Positions 24,380 through 30,563 of a stretch of DNA of 33,167 nt are shown here, in pieces. Source of the DNA: DALYDK01 sp031973215 (GTDB taxonomy: Bacteria > Patescibacteriota > Saccharimonadia > Saccharimonadales > CAIOMD01); the NCBI GenBank assembly GCA_031973215.1, contig DALYDK010000007.1:1-33167 (forward strand), in the 5' to 3' direction. The stretch's first letter is position 1. Every line of letters starts with the position of its first letter. The notes beneath the pieces are model-generated. The model was given only the letters and a program-made list of their open reading frames with translations, did no database searches and had not been told where the DNA came from. A program made the position numbers and the translations under genes.

Positions 24380-24899
24380 TGTATGCCTCTAAAGATAACA
24401 TTAATCTATGGCAGTTTGATAGATTTACCGAATCCTTTTCTTCGATAGCCTTTAATTTTTCTCCACTAAAATATGTAGAGTATATACTTAAACTATCCCC
24501 CCTTATATATTCAACAAATTCTGGATCATCGGTTTTTGTTAGTACAAGTTCGTTACTGTGAGAAGTAAAATCTAATATTGAATGGCTTTTTTCTGAACTA
24601 TCGAGAAAAATTATTTTGTATATATCTGGCTGTCCATCCTCTATGGTTTTAGAAAATGCTACAAACTGATACAAGGGCTGATCTGAAACTTTTCGGGCAT
24701 ATGTAATGATTTCTCTGGCATTTGGGCTTTGTTGCTGAAGTCTATCTGGAGCATATCCTTCTATGTATTCGCCATATAAATAAAAAAGTTGGTTCTTGGC
24801 AGCACCAATTGACATAAAATAATTAACTGACTGAGCAATTTCTTGGATTTTTTGGCCGCTCTCTGCGTCATAGTTATGTGGCTGTTTTTCCATAGACAT
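24369..24899 (-). CDS. Unknown cytoplasmic protein, probably from a leaderless mRNA
   Basis: 176 residues from the ATG at 24899. A longer reading would start at a TTG that is part of the promoter. The predicted TATAAT ends nine bases before this ATG, so the transcript would begin within about three bases of it, and no Shine-Dalgarno is present. The protein is acidic with alternating helices and strands (QKIQEIAQSVNYFMSIG, YQFVAFSKTIEDGQPDIYKIIFLD, LVLTKTDDPEFVEYI). No signal peptide or known motif. It overlaps the gene at 23831-24379. Confidence 0.72.
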   Translation of the reverse strand: MSMEKQPHNYDAESGQKIQEIAQSVNYFMSIGAAKNQLFYLYGEYIEGYAPDRLQQQSPNAREIITYARKVSDQPLYQFVAFSKTIEDGQPDIYKIIFLDSSEKSHSILDFTSHSNELVLTKTDDPEFVEYIRGDSLSIYSTYFSGEKLKAIEEKDSVNLSNCHRLMLSLEAYNGK

Positions 24900-24908
24900 A
24901 ATAAATAT

Positions 24909-24936
24909 ATTATACAATTTTTATGCTATTTTTCAA
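24909..24936 (-). promoter_or_regulatory. Promoter with consensus -10 for the unknown gene pair
   Basis: -35 TTGAAA (24931-24936), 16-base spacer, -10 TATAAT (24909-24914). It overlaps the end of the preceding gene and yields a leaderless or nearly leaderless mRNA. Confidence 0.65.
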
Positions 24937-25177
24937 CTTGTTGGCTAGTTACAGTAATCGAATTCGGTATATTGTCTACAACTTGTTCAGTTGTTAAGGT
25001 CGGTCTGATTTGATCAGATTTTGCATCGCTGGTTGTGTGTTTGACTATAAATGGGGTACAAGCTGCTACTACTGCAAAAACAGCAATCAAGCGCTTTGCC
25101 CCCTCTATTTTTTCTCTTATATCCTTAGATTCGGAAGTTTCTTGTTTTTTTGGAAAAGCAATGTATTTTTCTGTCAT
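24926..25177 (-). CDS. Small single-pass membrane protein
   Basis: 83 residues: a charged N-terminus of about 29 residues, one hydrophobic helix (about 30-46, IAVFAVVAACTPFIV), then a Thr/Ser-rich tail probably outside. The helix has few N-terminal signal-peptide features, so it more likely stays anchored. No Shine-Dalgarno stands out before the ATG at 25177. A strong promoter lies at 25199-25227. Its end overlaps the promoter of the next gene pair. No family recognised. Confidence 0.7.
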   Translation of the reverse strand: MTEKYIAFPKKQETSESKDIREKIEGAKRLIAVFAVVAACTPFIVKHTTSDAKSDQIRPTLTTEQVVDNIPNSITVTSQQVEK

Positions 25178-25198
25178 TTTTATAAAATTATATTTTGT

Positions 25199-25227
25199 AT
25201 AATACCATAAAGACGCTACATAGTCAA
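25199..25227 (-). promoter_or_regulatory. Strong candidate promoter of the small membrane protein gene
   Basis: -35 TTGACT (25222-25227), 17-base spacer, extended -10 TGG-TATTAT (25199-25204). Leader of about 15-20 AT-rich bases. Confidence 0.65.
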
Positions 25228-25246
25228 AACTATTTAAATGAAAACA

Positions 25247-25289
25247 GCCTGGGGTAAAATGGGCATTTCTGCCACACTTTACCCCAGGC
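25247..25289 (-). terminator. Intrinsic terminator of the gene at 25303-25848
   Basis: A perfect 12-bp stem GCCTGGGGTAAA (25247-25258) with TTTACCCCAGGC (25278-25289), and an inner GGCA/TGCC pair. On the minus strand it is followed by TGTTTTCATTT. It lies 13 bases after the stop codon. Confidence 0.85.
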
Positions 25290-25302
25290 CTGGATATTGC
25301 AC

Positions 25303-25848
25303 CTACCCTTTCTGGTAGAAGGATCTGTTACAGGAGCTCGCCCAGAACAGATCTTTTGCACGGTTCCATTTCCAGTCAGCAAGAACTTGGTTCTTGCCCT
25401 TCTGAACAAGTTTTACAACCGGGCGGACCCAATTGTAAATTTTGCCATCCTTACCAACTAGCCGTGGTGTATCCATGGCGAATACTGCAAGGTCGTTGCG
25501 AAATTCGCCTGGGCCCAGCTCGATGTCGAACTTCGACACTGTAACTGGCGTTGCGTTTACTCCGGCTTTTCCGCGAGCGATAAGCCGGAATGTTGCCCAA
25601 CGGTCAACCACCGCGGTGTCAAGCTCTGCCAGAGCTAGGAACTGACGATGATCATAGACCGATAGTTGATCACAGCGCGGGTAAATTCCAGCGCTCGGCT
25701 GGGGGGGAACTTCTACTTCTTCTTTGGCGAGGTTGTCTGTTCCCTCTGAAGTGATCGGAGTCTTGTAGTCAGTTGCCCAGGCATAGCCTGGAACGACTGA
25801 AAACACACAAAACATTGTCAAGAAGACTCCGAACAAACGGAACTTCAT
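25303..25848 (-). CDS. Secreted protein of unknown function, GC-rich gene
   Basis: 181 residues from the ATG at 25848, chosen because AGAGAGG lies eight bases upstream and a signal peptide follows directly (FGVFLTMFCVFSVVPGYAWA, cleavage near AWA). Longer readings run into the promoter. The mature protein has a short acidic/proline linker (EEVEVPPQPSAG), two Cys (about 59 and 173) that may form one disulfide, and a beta-rich core (WATFRLIARGKAGV, FDIELGPGEFRNDLAVF, WVRPVVKLVQKGKNQVLADW). G+C in a sampled 60 bases (25501-25560) is 32/60, well above its neighbours. It forms its own unit with promoter, palindrome and terminator. No family recognised. Possibly acquired. Confidence 0.78.
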   Translation of the reverse strand: MKFRLFGVFLTMFCVFSVVPGYAWATDYKTPITSEGTDNLAKEEVEVPPQPSAGIYPRCDQLSVYDHRQFLALAELDTAVVDRWATFRLIARGKAGVNATPVTVSKFDIELGPGEFRNDLAVFAMDTPRLVGKDGKIYNWVRPVVKLVQKGKNQVLADWKWNRAKDLFWASSCNRSFYQKG

Positions 25849-25878
25849 TTGTTTGCCTCTCTTTACGGGGAAGGTGCC

Positions 25879-25897
25879 GGTCAAATTAAATTTGACC
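25879..25897. promoter_or_regulatory. Perfect 19-base palindrome, probable operator
   Basis: 9-bp arms around one central base (minus strand GGTCAAATTTAATTTGACC), placed just downstream of the -10 at about +1 to +19 of the transcript of the gene at 25303-25848. This is a typical repressor site position. Confidence 0.6.
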
Positions 25898-25904
25898 AAA
25901 ATAT

Positions 25905-25932
25905 ATATTAACATAATTACTAATAATTTCAA
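25905..25932 (-). promoter_or_regulatory. Promoter of the gene at 25303-25848
   Basis: -35 TTGAAA (25927-25932), 16-base spacer, extended -10 TGT-TAATAT (25905-25910). It resembles the promoters of the surface-protein array. Confidence 0.6.
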
Positions 25933-25939
25933 TATGTAA

Positions 25940-25963
25940 AAACCCCTTAGTCTTAAGGGGTTT
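25940..25963 (-). terminator. Intrinsic terminator after the gene at 26014-26478
   Basis: A 10-bp stem AAACCCCTTA/TAAGGGGTTT with loop of four, followed on the minus strand by TTACAT (five T in a row counting the stem end). Second of two tandem hairpins. Confidence 0.75.
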
Positions 25964-25969
25964 GTCGTA

Positions 25970-26006
25970 GTGGTGGGCGCAGAACATCTAAGTCTGCGCC
26001 CACCAC
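25970..26006. terminator. Strong 14-bp hairpin directly after the gene at 26014-26478
   Basis: A perfect GC-rich stem GTGGTGGGCGCAGA (25970-25983) with TCTGCGCCCACCAC (25993-26006), loop of nine, seven bases after the stop codon. It has no U-run of its own. With the next hairpin it forms a double terminator or an mRNA 3' stabiliser. Confidence 0.65.
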
Positions 26007-26013
26007 AAGGTGG

Positions 26014-26478
26014 TCAGGGGACTCGAGAACCGGTAGAGATACTCGGGTCAAACAACCACCGGTTCACACCGACAGTGAATGACATTCTAAGTTGATTGCA
26101 TGCCCCACGGCAAGCAATCAGTCCAATGGGCTGCCATTCGCCCTTATCTACCAAAGATGGTCCCCAGCTTTGGTAAGATGTGCTGAGTGGGTTGTTAGCC
26201 CACAGCCGTAAACCTTCGAGGCCACGAACTTTGTCGCCCGGGCTAAAAACCCGAACGGCGTGTACCCTGGTATTGCCCCCATAGGTGCTGTAACACACCT
26301 TGAGGGTCACCGTGGAACTTTGACCGAATCCAACTCGGATTTGGTCTTGCCATACGGTTGCAATTTTTTCGTTGCAACCGTATGCGGCAGCCGGGACCAT
26401 TGCCCCAGCCGACGCTTGTGCAGGTACTGCTACCGCTACCATAATGATGGCGATTACTGCAACTGCAAGTCTTTTCAT
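26014..26478 (-). CDS. Small secreted protein of unknown function, GC-rich gene
   Basis: 154 residues with a clear Sec signal (LAVAVIAIIMVAVAVPAQASA, cleavage near residue 24). The mature part has four Cys (35, 62, 123, 127), likely two disulfides, is Trp-rich, and ends GVNRWLFDPSISTGSRVP. A good ribosome-binding site (GAAGGG, six bases before the ATG) is present. Sampled G+C is 33/60 at 26101-26160 and 37/60 at 26221-26280, against below 40% in most of the window. With its own promoter overlapping the tlyA end and two terminator hairpins, it is a self-contained unit. I recognise no family. Horizontal acquisition is plausible but unproven. Confidence 0.78.
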   Translation of the reverse strand: MKRLAVAVIAIIMVAVAVPAQASAGAMVPAAAYGCNEKIATVWQDQIRVGFGQSSTVTLKVCYSTYGGNTRVHAVRVFSPGDKVRGLEGLRLWANNPLSTSYQSWGPSLVDKGEWQPIGLIACRGACNQLRMSFTVGVNRWLFDPSISTGSRVP

Positions 26479-26512
26479 AGCTTTCCCTTCGCTGGACAGA
26501 AAAGACTTCAGT

Positions 26513-26540
26513 ATTATAACAGCTTTTGGTTATTTGTCTA
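26513..26540 (-). promoter_or_regulatory. Promoter of the gene at 26014-26478
   Basis: -35 TAGACA (26535-26540), 16-base spacer, extended consensus -10 TGT-TATAAT (26513-26518). The -35 lies within the last codons of tlyA. Confidence 0.7.
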
Positions 26541-27318
26541 GTTTATGTAATAAATAAAATTTTTCTTGGTTGCCTTTTTGCCCGGTAACGCCTGAATCGG
26601 CTTTTTGTTCAATAATGAAGTATTGTTTTACCCACACTTCGAAATCTTTAATTATTTTACGGCGAATAGAATCGTTCTTAATAACACCTTTATTTTGAAG
26701 ACGAGCGCCCGATTCGAACTGGGGTTTAAGCATAGCTACAACTTGAGTGTTTTTACCACATAAGTACTTGGCAATATGAGGCAAAATTGTGCGCAAACTA
26801 ACAAAACTGACATCTATAAGTATGATGTCGATGTTAGATTTTAGATATTTGATGTTAGATGTTGGAATATGGTTACTGGGAGAATTTTTTAGAACTACAG
26901 TATCTCTTCTAACATCTAGAATATTGGTTTGTTCGTAAAGTTCAATTTTAGGGTTTGGCCTAAGGCTTGGGTGTAATTGATTAGTGCCGACATCTACTGC
27001 GTACACTTTTTTTGCACCATTTTTCAGAGAGAATTCTGTAAAGCCCCCCGTACTGCTGCCAACATCTAGAACAACCTTATTTTTAAAAGATAGATTAAAT
27101 ATATTTGCTACGCTAGCTAGCTTTAGGCCTGCCCTGCTTACAAAGGCTTCTTTAGTTACCTTTATTGGTGCGTCTGACGAAACAAAAAAACCAGGCTTAG
27201 TAACAGCTTTATTGTTTACTGTTACCATACCTAGTTTTATAAGATTTTCGGCCTGAGAACGGGTTGTGGCTAAACCCCGTCTTTGAAGCTCTGTATCTAG
27301 CCGATTTTTCTGAGTCAA
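26530..27318 (-). CDS. tlyA: TlyA-family rRNA 2'-O-methyltransferase
   Basis: 262 residues from a TTG at 27318 preceded by AAAGGA at a six-base spacing. The longer reading to 27351 would overlap the neighbouring gene and add residues not seen in TlyA. An S4 RNA-binding domain (RLDTELQRRGLATTRSQAENLI) precedes the FtsJ-type methyltransferase: SRAGLKL with the catalytic Lys, SAM-binding VVLDVGSSTGGFTEF, LIDVSFVSLRTILP and MLKPQFE. TlyA methylates 16S and 23S rRNA in actinobacteria. Older annotations call it hemolysin. Residues about 141-162 form an extra Asn/Ser/Lys-rich loop encoded by DNA of the intergenic repeat type. Confidence 0.94.
   Translation of the reverse strand: MTQKNRLDTELQRRGLATTRSQAENLIKLGMVTVNNKAVTKPGFFVSSDAPIKVTKEAFVSRAGLKLASVANIFNLSFKNKVVLDVGSSTGGFTEFSLKNGAKKVYAVDVGTNQLHPSLRPNPKIELYEQTNILDVRRDTVVLKNSPSNHIPTSNIKYLKSNIDIILIDVSFVSLRTILPHIAKYLCGKNTQVVAMLKPQFESGARLQNKGVIKNDSIRRKIIKDFEVWVKQYFIIEQKADSGVTGQKGNQEKFYLLHKLDK
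26830..26920. repeat. Repeat-like insertion within tlyA
   Basis: Two exact copies of GATGTTAGAT (26830-26839, 26851-26860) and an inverted CTAACATCTA (26909-26918). This DNA resembles the intergenic TAGGTTTTAGG/TGTTAGATC repeats and encodes a loop absent from usual TlyA proteins. Confidence 0.55.
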
Positions 27319-27328
27319 GGTGTTTCCT

Positions 27329-27613
27329 TTAAGAGTTTGGTCTATCGCCAATGTCAGAAGATTTTCTGAGAAGCCTAGAAAGTACTGTGGAGCCTAAATT
27401 TTTAGCAGTGCCCGTTAAAACAGTTGCTGTGTCTAGCACTGGAGTTACCTTATCTTTAGAATCTGTTACGGTTTTTTCGACTGAATTTTTTGCTGAATCT
27501 ACCACATTTTGTAGGCCTGTATAGACTGTGTCCCAATGAGATTTAGCACTATCTAGAATTTCTGATACTTCTGCAGTTACATCGCCAATATTAAATTTAT
27601 TTCTTTCGCTCAC
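27329..27613 (-). CDS. Small helical protein of unknown function
   Basis: 94 residues, predicted almost entirely amphipathic helix with Ser/Asp/Thr/Val repeats (LQNVVDSAKNSVEKTVTDSK, LTGTAKNLGSTVLSRLLRK), like stress-type or membrane-surface helical proteins. The start is a GTG at 27613 inside the end of efp (17-base overlap), supported by AGGAG six bases upstream. The next gene, tlyA, begins 10 bases after its stop. The operon position is clear but the function is not. It could be a phasin-like or LEA-like protein by composition. Composition alone is weak evidence. Confidence 0.78.
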   Translation of the reverse strand: MSERNKFNIGDVTAEVSEILDSAKSHWDTVYTGLQNVVDSAKNSVEKTVTDSKDKVTPVLDTATVLTGTAKNLGSTVLSRLLRKSSDIGDRPNS

Positions 27614-28154
27614 GATAAGCTCCTGACTCGGTGTCCACCGAAATTACATCACCAATATTTATAAAGCTTGGTACCTTTACCGATATGCCAGTTTCTAGCT
27701 TTGCATCTTTTAATACATTAGATGTTGTGTCACCCTTTACAACTGATTCGGTATAGGTGACTTCTAAGTATACATTTTTTGGTAGCTCTATGTTAATTAC
27801 TTTTCCACTAAAAGTTTGAGCTTTTACGGTATCGCCTTCTTTCATAAAACCGGCGCTATCGCCTATCATGTCGGCGTTGACTTCAATTTGTTCATAAGTG
27901 TCGTTGTCCATAAAATAAAACTTGTCGGTATCTTTATATAAATACTGAACATTTTGGTAGGCCACTTCTGCTGGTTCTATAGATTCGTTACCCTTAAAGG
28001 TTTTTTCTAGCACCTTGCCGTCTATTAAACTTTTTATTCGAACATTAACAATAGACCCACCGCGGCCCATAACTTTTTGGTTATAGTCTAGAACTTTAAA
28101 TGGATGACCGTCTAGCTGAAATACTTGGCCCTTTTTTAAGTCTGTAATTCCCAT
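27597..28154 (-). CDS. efp: Translation elongation factor P
   Basis: EF-P rescues ribosomes stalled at polyproline. The 185-residue product has the three beta-barrel domains in order, KOW-like (GQVFQLDGHPFKVLDYN), OB (YEQIEVNADMIGDSAGFMKEGD) and the C-terminal signature ETGISVKVPSFINIGDVISV. The loop tip that enters the peptidyl-transferase centre reads MGRGGS, with Arg31 where E. coli has the modified Lys34. Arg-type EF-Ps are known, some rhamnosylated by EarP, but no modifying enzyme is seen here. Likely clients include nearby proteins with PPP stretches (902- and 529-residue secreted proteins). A hairpin surrounds its ribosome-binding site. Confidence 0.96.
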   Translation of the reverse strand: MGITDLKKGQVFQLDGHPFKVLDYNQKVMGRGGSIVNVRIKSLIDGKVLEKTFKGNESIEPAEVAYQNVQYLYKDTDKFYFMDNDTYEQIEVNADMIGDSAGFMKEGDTVKAQTFSGKVINIELPKNVYLEVTYTESVVKGDTTSNVLKDAKLETGISVKVPSFINIGDVISVDTESGAYRERKK

Positions 28155-28171
28155 AAAAATCTCCGATTTTT
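28155..28171 (-). promoter_or_regulatory. Hairpin presenting the efp ribosome-binding site
   Basis: AAAAATC-GGA-GATTTTT immediately before the efp ATG: a 7-bp AT-rich stem with the CGGAGA Shine-Dalgarno at its tip. It could make initiation sensitive to temperature or helicase action. Confidence 0.4.
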
Positions 28172-28245
28172 AGTTTATAGGTCTAAGGTTTTAGGGTTTA
28201 GGTGTTAGATCTTTAACCTATAACCCTTTACCTAGTACCTAATAG
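28172..28245. repeat. Intergenic TAGGTTTTAGG-type repeat between rpsR and efp
   Basis: TTTATAGGTCTAAGGTTTTA and GGTTTAGGTGTTAGATC are followed by complementary words (AACCTATAACCC, ACCTAGTACCTAA). An imperfect inverted repeat of the same family as at 2984, 4565 and 4769. It may fold in the mRNA between the two genes. Confidence 0.55.
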
Positions 28246-28446
28246 TTAGTTTGCTGCTACGAAAGGCAGTAGACCAATGTGTCTGGCTCTTTTAATGGCT
28301 TTAGCAAGCCTTCTTTGTTGCATTTCTGTTAAACCAGTTCTTTTTCTGGTTTCTATTTGACCAAATTGGTTAACGAATCTTTGTAGTGTTTTTACATCTT
28401 TGTAGTCAAAATAAACTGAGCCTGTTGGCTGTTTTCTTCTTGCCAT
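28246..28446 (-). CDS. rpsR: 30S ribosomal protein S18
   Basis: 66 residues, the usual length for a compact S18, with FDYKDVKTLQRFVNQFGQI and the RNA-binding RKRTGLTEMQQRRLAKAIKRARHIGLLPF. AAGGAGA precedes the ATG. It is third in the classic rpsF-ssb-rpsR unit. In many bacteria rplI (L9) follows. Here a repeat and efp follow, so L9 is not in its usual place. Confidence 0.97.
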   Translation of the reverse strand: MARRKQPTGSVYFDYKDVKTLQRFVNQFGQIETRKRTGLTEMQQRRLAKAIKRARHIGLLPFVAAN

Positions 28447-28471
28447 TTAATTGTTCTCCTTAAATTAAGTA

Positions 28472-28918
28472 TTAAAATGGTATTTCTGATAAATCTATTG
28501 GTTCATCACTGATGTCGTCAATGACAACATCTTTTTTAGCAGTAGATGCTTGTTCGCTAGGTTGTGAATCTCCGGCCTGGCTTCCGTCTCGTCCGCCTAG
28601 GAATGTCACATCGCTCGCTACAACTTCTACCTTGCTTCTTTTTTGGCCGTCTTGTTCCCAGGAACGACTTTGCAATCTTCCGCTAACTAGAACTGGTCGG
28701 CCTTTAGTCACATACTGATTGACTCTTTCACCTAAAGCCGCCCAGGCCACCACATCGACATAGTCGGTTGCTTCTTGCCAATTGCCATCTGAACCTTTGT
28801 AGCTCCTGTTAAGTGCTAAGCTAAAGCTACAAACGCTCTGGCCATTTGGAGTTGTTCTTAGCTCAGGATCACGCGTTAAGTTACCCATTAATATTACTTG
28901 GTTGAAACTTCGTGCCAT
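28472..28918 (-). CDS. ssb: Single-stranded DNA-binding protein
   Basis: 148 residues. The OB fold (SFNQVILMGNLTRDPELRTTPNGQ ... YVDVVAWAALGERVNQYVTKGRPVLVSGRLQSRSW) covers about 1-105, followed by a short disordered linker and an acidic tip DLSEIPF, the docking peptide for replication and repair partners. AGGGG lies nine bases before the ATG. Translated between S6 and S18 as in most bacteria. Tetramer formation is assumed from the family. Confidence 0.97.
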   Translation of the reverse strand: MARSFNQVILMGNLTRDPELRTTPNGQSVCSFSLALNRSYKGSDGNWQEATDYVDVVAWAALGERVNQYVTKGRPVLVSGRLQSRSWEQDGQKRSKVEVVASDVTFLGGRDGSQAGDSQPSEQASTAKKDVVIDDISDEPIDLSEIPF

Positions 28919-28939
28919 TGTCTTTTACCCCTAAATTAT

Positions 28940-29308
28940 TTAATCTTCTTTAGTTTCTTCAGTCTGCTCTTCTTTTTTGCCTTTTCTTTTTGCTTTAAAA
29001 GCCTCGGCTTTTGCGGCGGCTTTTTCATCTGGCTTAGTAATTAAGAATCTTATTACTTCATCTGTAATATTAAGTGTCGATTCAATTTTTCTAAGACCTT
29101 GAGCTGGAATTTCGGCTGTATAAAAAACATAAACAGCGTGGTCATGTCCTTTAATTTTATATGCCAACTTTCTTTTGCCCCAATTGTCCTCAGAAACAAT
29201 TTTGCCGCCGTTTGCCTTAACAATGCTGGCAACTTTTTCTGCTGCCTTTTCCAGGTCTATTTCAAGGTCTGGATGATAAAGAACCGCTAGTTCGTACTTA
29301 TTAGTCAA
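28940..29308 (-). CDS. rpsF: 30S ribosomal protein S6
   Basis: 122 residues with the S6 fold: YELAVLYHPDLEIDLEKAAEKV, the GGKIVSEDNWGKRKLAYKIKGHDHAVYVFY segment, and IESTLNITDEVIRFLITK. A Lys/Glu-rich tail (from about residue 95) is longer than in many S6 proteins. The start is a TTG at 29308, set by GGGAG six bases upstream. First gene of the rpsF-ssb-rpsR unit, with its promoter at 29382-29410. Confidence 0.96.
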   Translation of the reverse strand: MTNKYELAVLYHPDLEIDLEKAAEKVASIVKANGGKIVSEDNWGKRKLAYKIKGHDHAVYVFYTAEIPAQGLRKIESTLNITDEVIRFLITKPDEKAAAKAEAFKAKRKGKKEEQTEETKED

Positions 29309-29369
29309 CTAGATCTCCCTTCGTTTGGTTAAAGCCTGCACAACCATAGCGTCTGCAAGCTGAAGTTAA

Positions 29370-29410
29370 TATTGTGATATTACAATAACAGAATAACCTC
29401 TGTTAGTCAA
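29370..29410 (-). promoter_or_regulatory. rpsF operon promoter with two palindromes
   Basis: -35 TTGACT (29405-29410), 17-base spacer, extended -10 TGT-TATTGT (29382-29387). AACAGA-N6-TCTGTT fills the spacer (29387-29404) exactly as in the rplU promoter. A second, near-perfect palindrome TATTGT/ACAATA (29370-29387) overlaps the -10 and start site. The -35 abuts the stop codon of the upstream gene. Confidence 0.7.
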
Positions 29411-30484
29411 TTACGAGTTGCGAGCTAGTTGCTTAAGCTTTTCGATGCGCACTGGATCTTGGTTTCTTCCGCTGGCAATTGTTACAAAATTAAGCAATTG
29501 CGAGCCCGGGAGTTTGGCGTAGGCATCGGCCCCAACCATCGATAAAGCCCCAGCAGGTTCTAGCTTAGAATTTGGATTTTCAAGGTAATATTTACCTAAT
29601 AAGCTTGGCTCAACAACAATAAATTCGTCTACAAAATCTAAGATATTGCGCATGCAATAATCACCAACCATATTTACCCTTGTTCCATCTACTAAATCGT
29701 TTGGATTGGTTGCTTTTATTCGGCAGTATGAACCACCCAGCCTTAACTTGGGGTCATAAATTCTAGAAAATTGTCCTTCCTGGTTATGATACTGACTTGC
29801 ATTTGAATTATAGCCAAAACTAAGTGCAGCACTGTCTGAGCCGGAAACTTGGACGCCTATCACCTTAGCTCGATTATTACTACGGAGCTTAAGCTCTCTT
29901 GCAATACCGGCAATTTGCCCACCGCCACCTACGGCAACAAAAACCCTTAGGTCGTCATCGTGAATTCCTTCTTTGACAGTCTGTTCATATATTTCTTGGC
30001 CTATAGTACCCTGTCCATCCATGACGTCGAAATCATCAAAAGGATGTACAAAAGGTTCAGAATTTTGATTAGCAAAATTTCTGGCTAAGTCTGTTGCTTC
30101 GTCAAAATTACTGCCCTCTAAATGCACTGATGCTCCGAGCCTAATTAGTCCATCTATTTTACTCTTTGGTGTACCAACTGGGACAAAAACCTCGGCTTTT
30201 GCTCCCAAAAAGCCAGACACCCAAGCAACCCCTTGGCCGTGGTTGCCAGCGCTAGCGGTTACAACAGAATGAGCTCCGTTTTCAAACAATTTAGAAAGCT
30301 TAACAGCGGCGCCGCGCCATTTATATGCGCCTGTTGGATTATCTGTTTCATCTTTCTCGTAGTATATGTTCCCACGATTGTCTTTTTTAATTTCATTCAT
30401 AGGAGTTAATTCGGGCGATACTTGCCTGACAATTTCATATGCACTATTTTGTTTGGTTAGGTATTTTTCTTGGCTGACTATCAT
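29411..30484 (-). CDS. ilvA: Threonine dehydratase (threonine ammonia-lyase) catalytic-domain protein
   Basis: A PLP-dependent fold-type II enzyme that converts threonine to 2-oxobutanoate and ammonia, first step to isoleucine. 357 residues from the ATG at 30484 (AAGGAG nine bases upstream; a TTG two codons earlier is too close). Seen: PLP-lysine in NPTGAYKWRGA (K55; the usual SFKxRGA is altered), SAGNHGQGVA, the Gly-rich phosphate loop VGGGGQIAG, and EPAGALSMVGADAY. It ends at the catalytic domain, with no ACT-type regulatory domain. Allosteric control by isoleucine is therefore unlikely. The leader upstream suggests transcriptional control by isoleucine instead. A related serine/threonine dehydratase or racemase remains possible. 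Confidence 0.85.
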   Translation of the reverse strand: MIVSQEKYLTKQNSAYEIVRQVSPELTPMNEIKKDNRGNIYYEKDETDNPTGAYKWRGAAVKLSKLFENGAHSVVTASAGNHGQGVAWVSGFLGAKAEVFVPVGTPKSKIDGLIRLGASVHLEGSNFDEATDLARNFANQNSEPFVHPFDDFDVMDGQGTIGQEIYEQTVKEGIHDDDLRVFVAVGGGGQIAGIARELKLRSNNRAKVIGVQVSGSDSAALSFGYNSNASQYHNQEGQFSRIYDPKLRLGGSYCRIKATNPNDLVDGTRVNMVGDYCMRNILDFVDEFIVVEPSLLGKYYLENPNSKLEPAGALSMVGADAYAKLPGSQLLNFVTIASGRNQDPVRIEKLKQLARNS

Positions 30485-30508
30485 TTGCAAGCTCTCCTTA
30501 GATTTAAA

Positions 30509-30538
30509 AAACCGCCCTTTCTTTATGTGGGGCGGCTT
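30509..30538 (-). terminator. Attenuator terminator in the ilvA leader
   Basis: A 9-bp stem AAGCCGCCC (30538-30530) with GGGCGGTTT (30517-30509), including one G-U pair, a 12-base loop and six T at the 3' side. It lies upstream of the ilvA start and downstream of the leader peptide, so it would stop transcription before the gene. Confidence 0.8.
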
Positions 30539-30563
30539 ATTTGTTCTAGTTTATTTATAACAA

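Noticed and set aside
25303..25932. Longer protein starting at 25932
   Set aside because: The TTG at 25932 is part of the -35 box. AGAGAGG and a signal peptide support the ATG at 25848.
26530..27318. TlyA as a hemolysin
   Set aside because: The domains are S4 plus FtsJ methyltransferase. Hemolysin is a legacy name.
26530..27351. tlyA start at 27351
   Set aside because: It would overlap the neighbouring gene by 23 bases, lacks a ribosome-binding site and adds residues not seen in TlyA. TTG at 27318 with AAAGGA fits.
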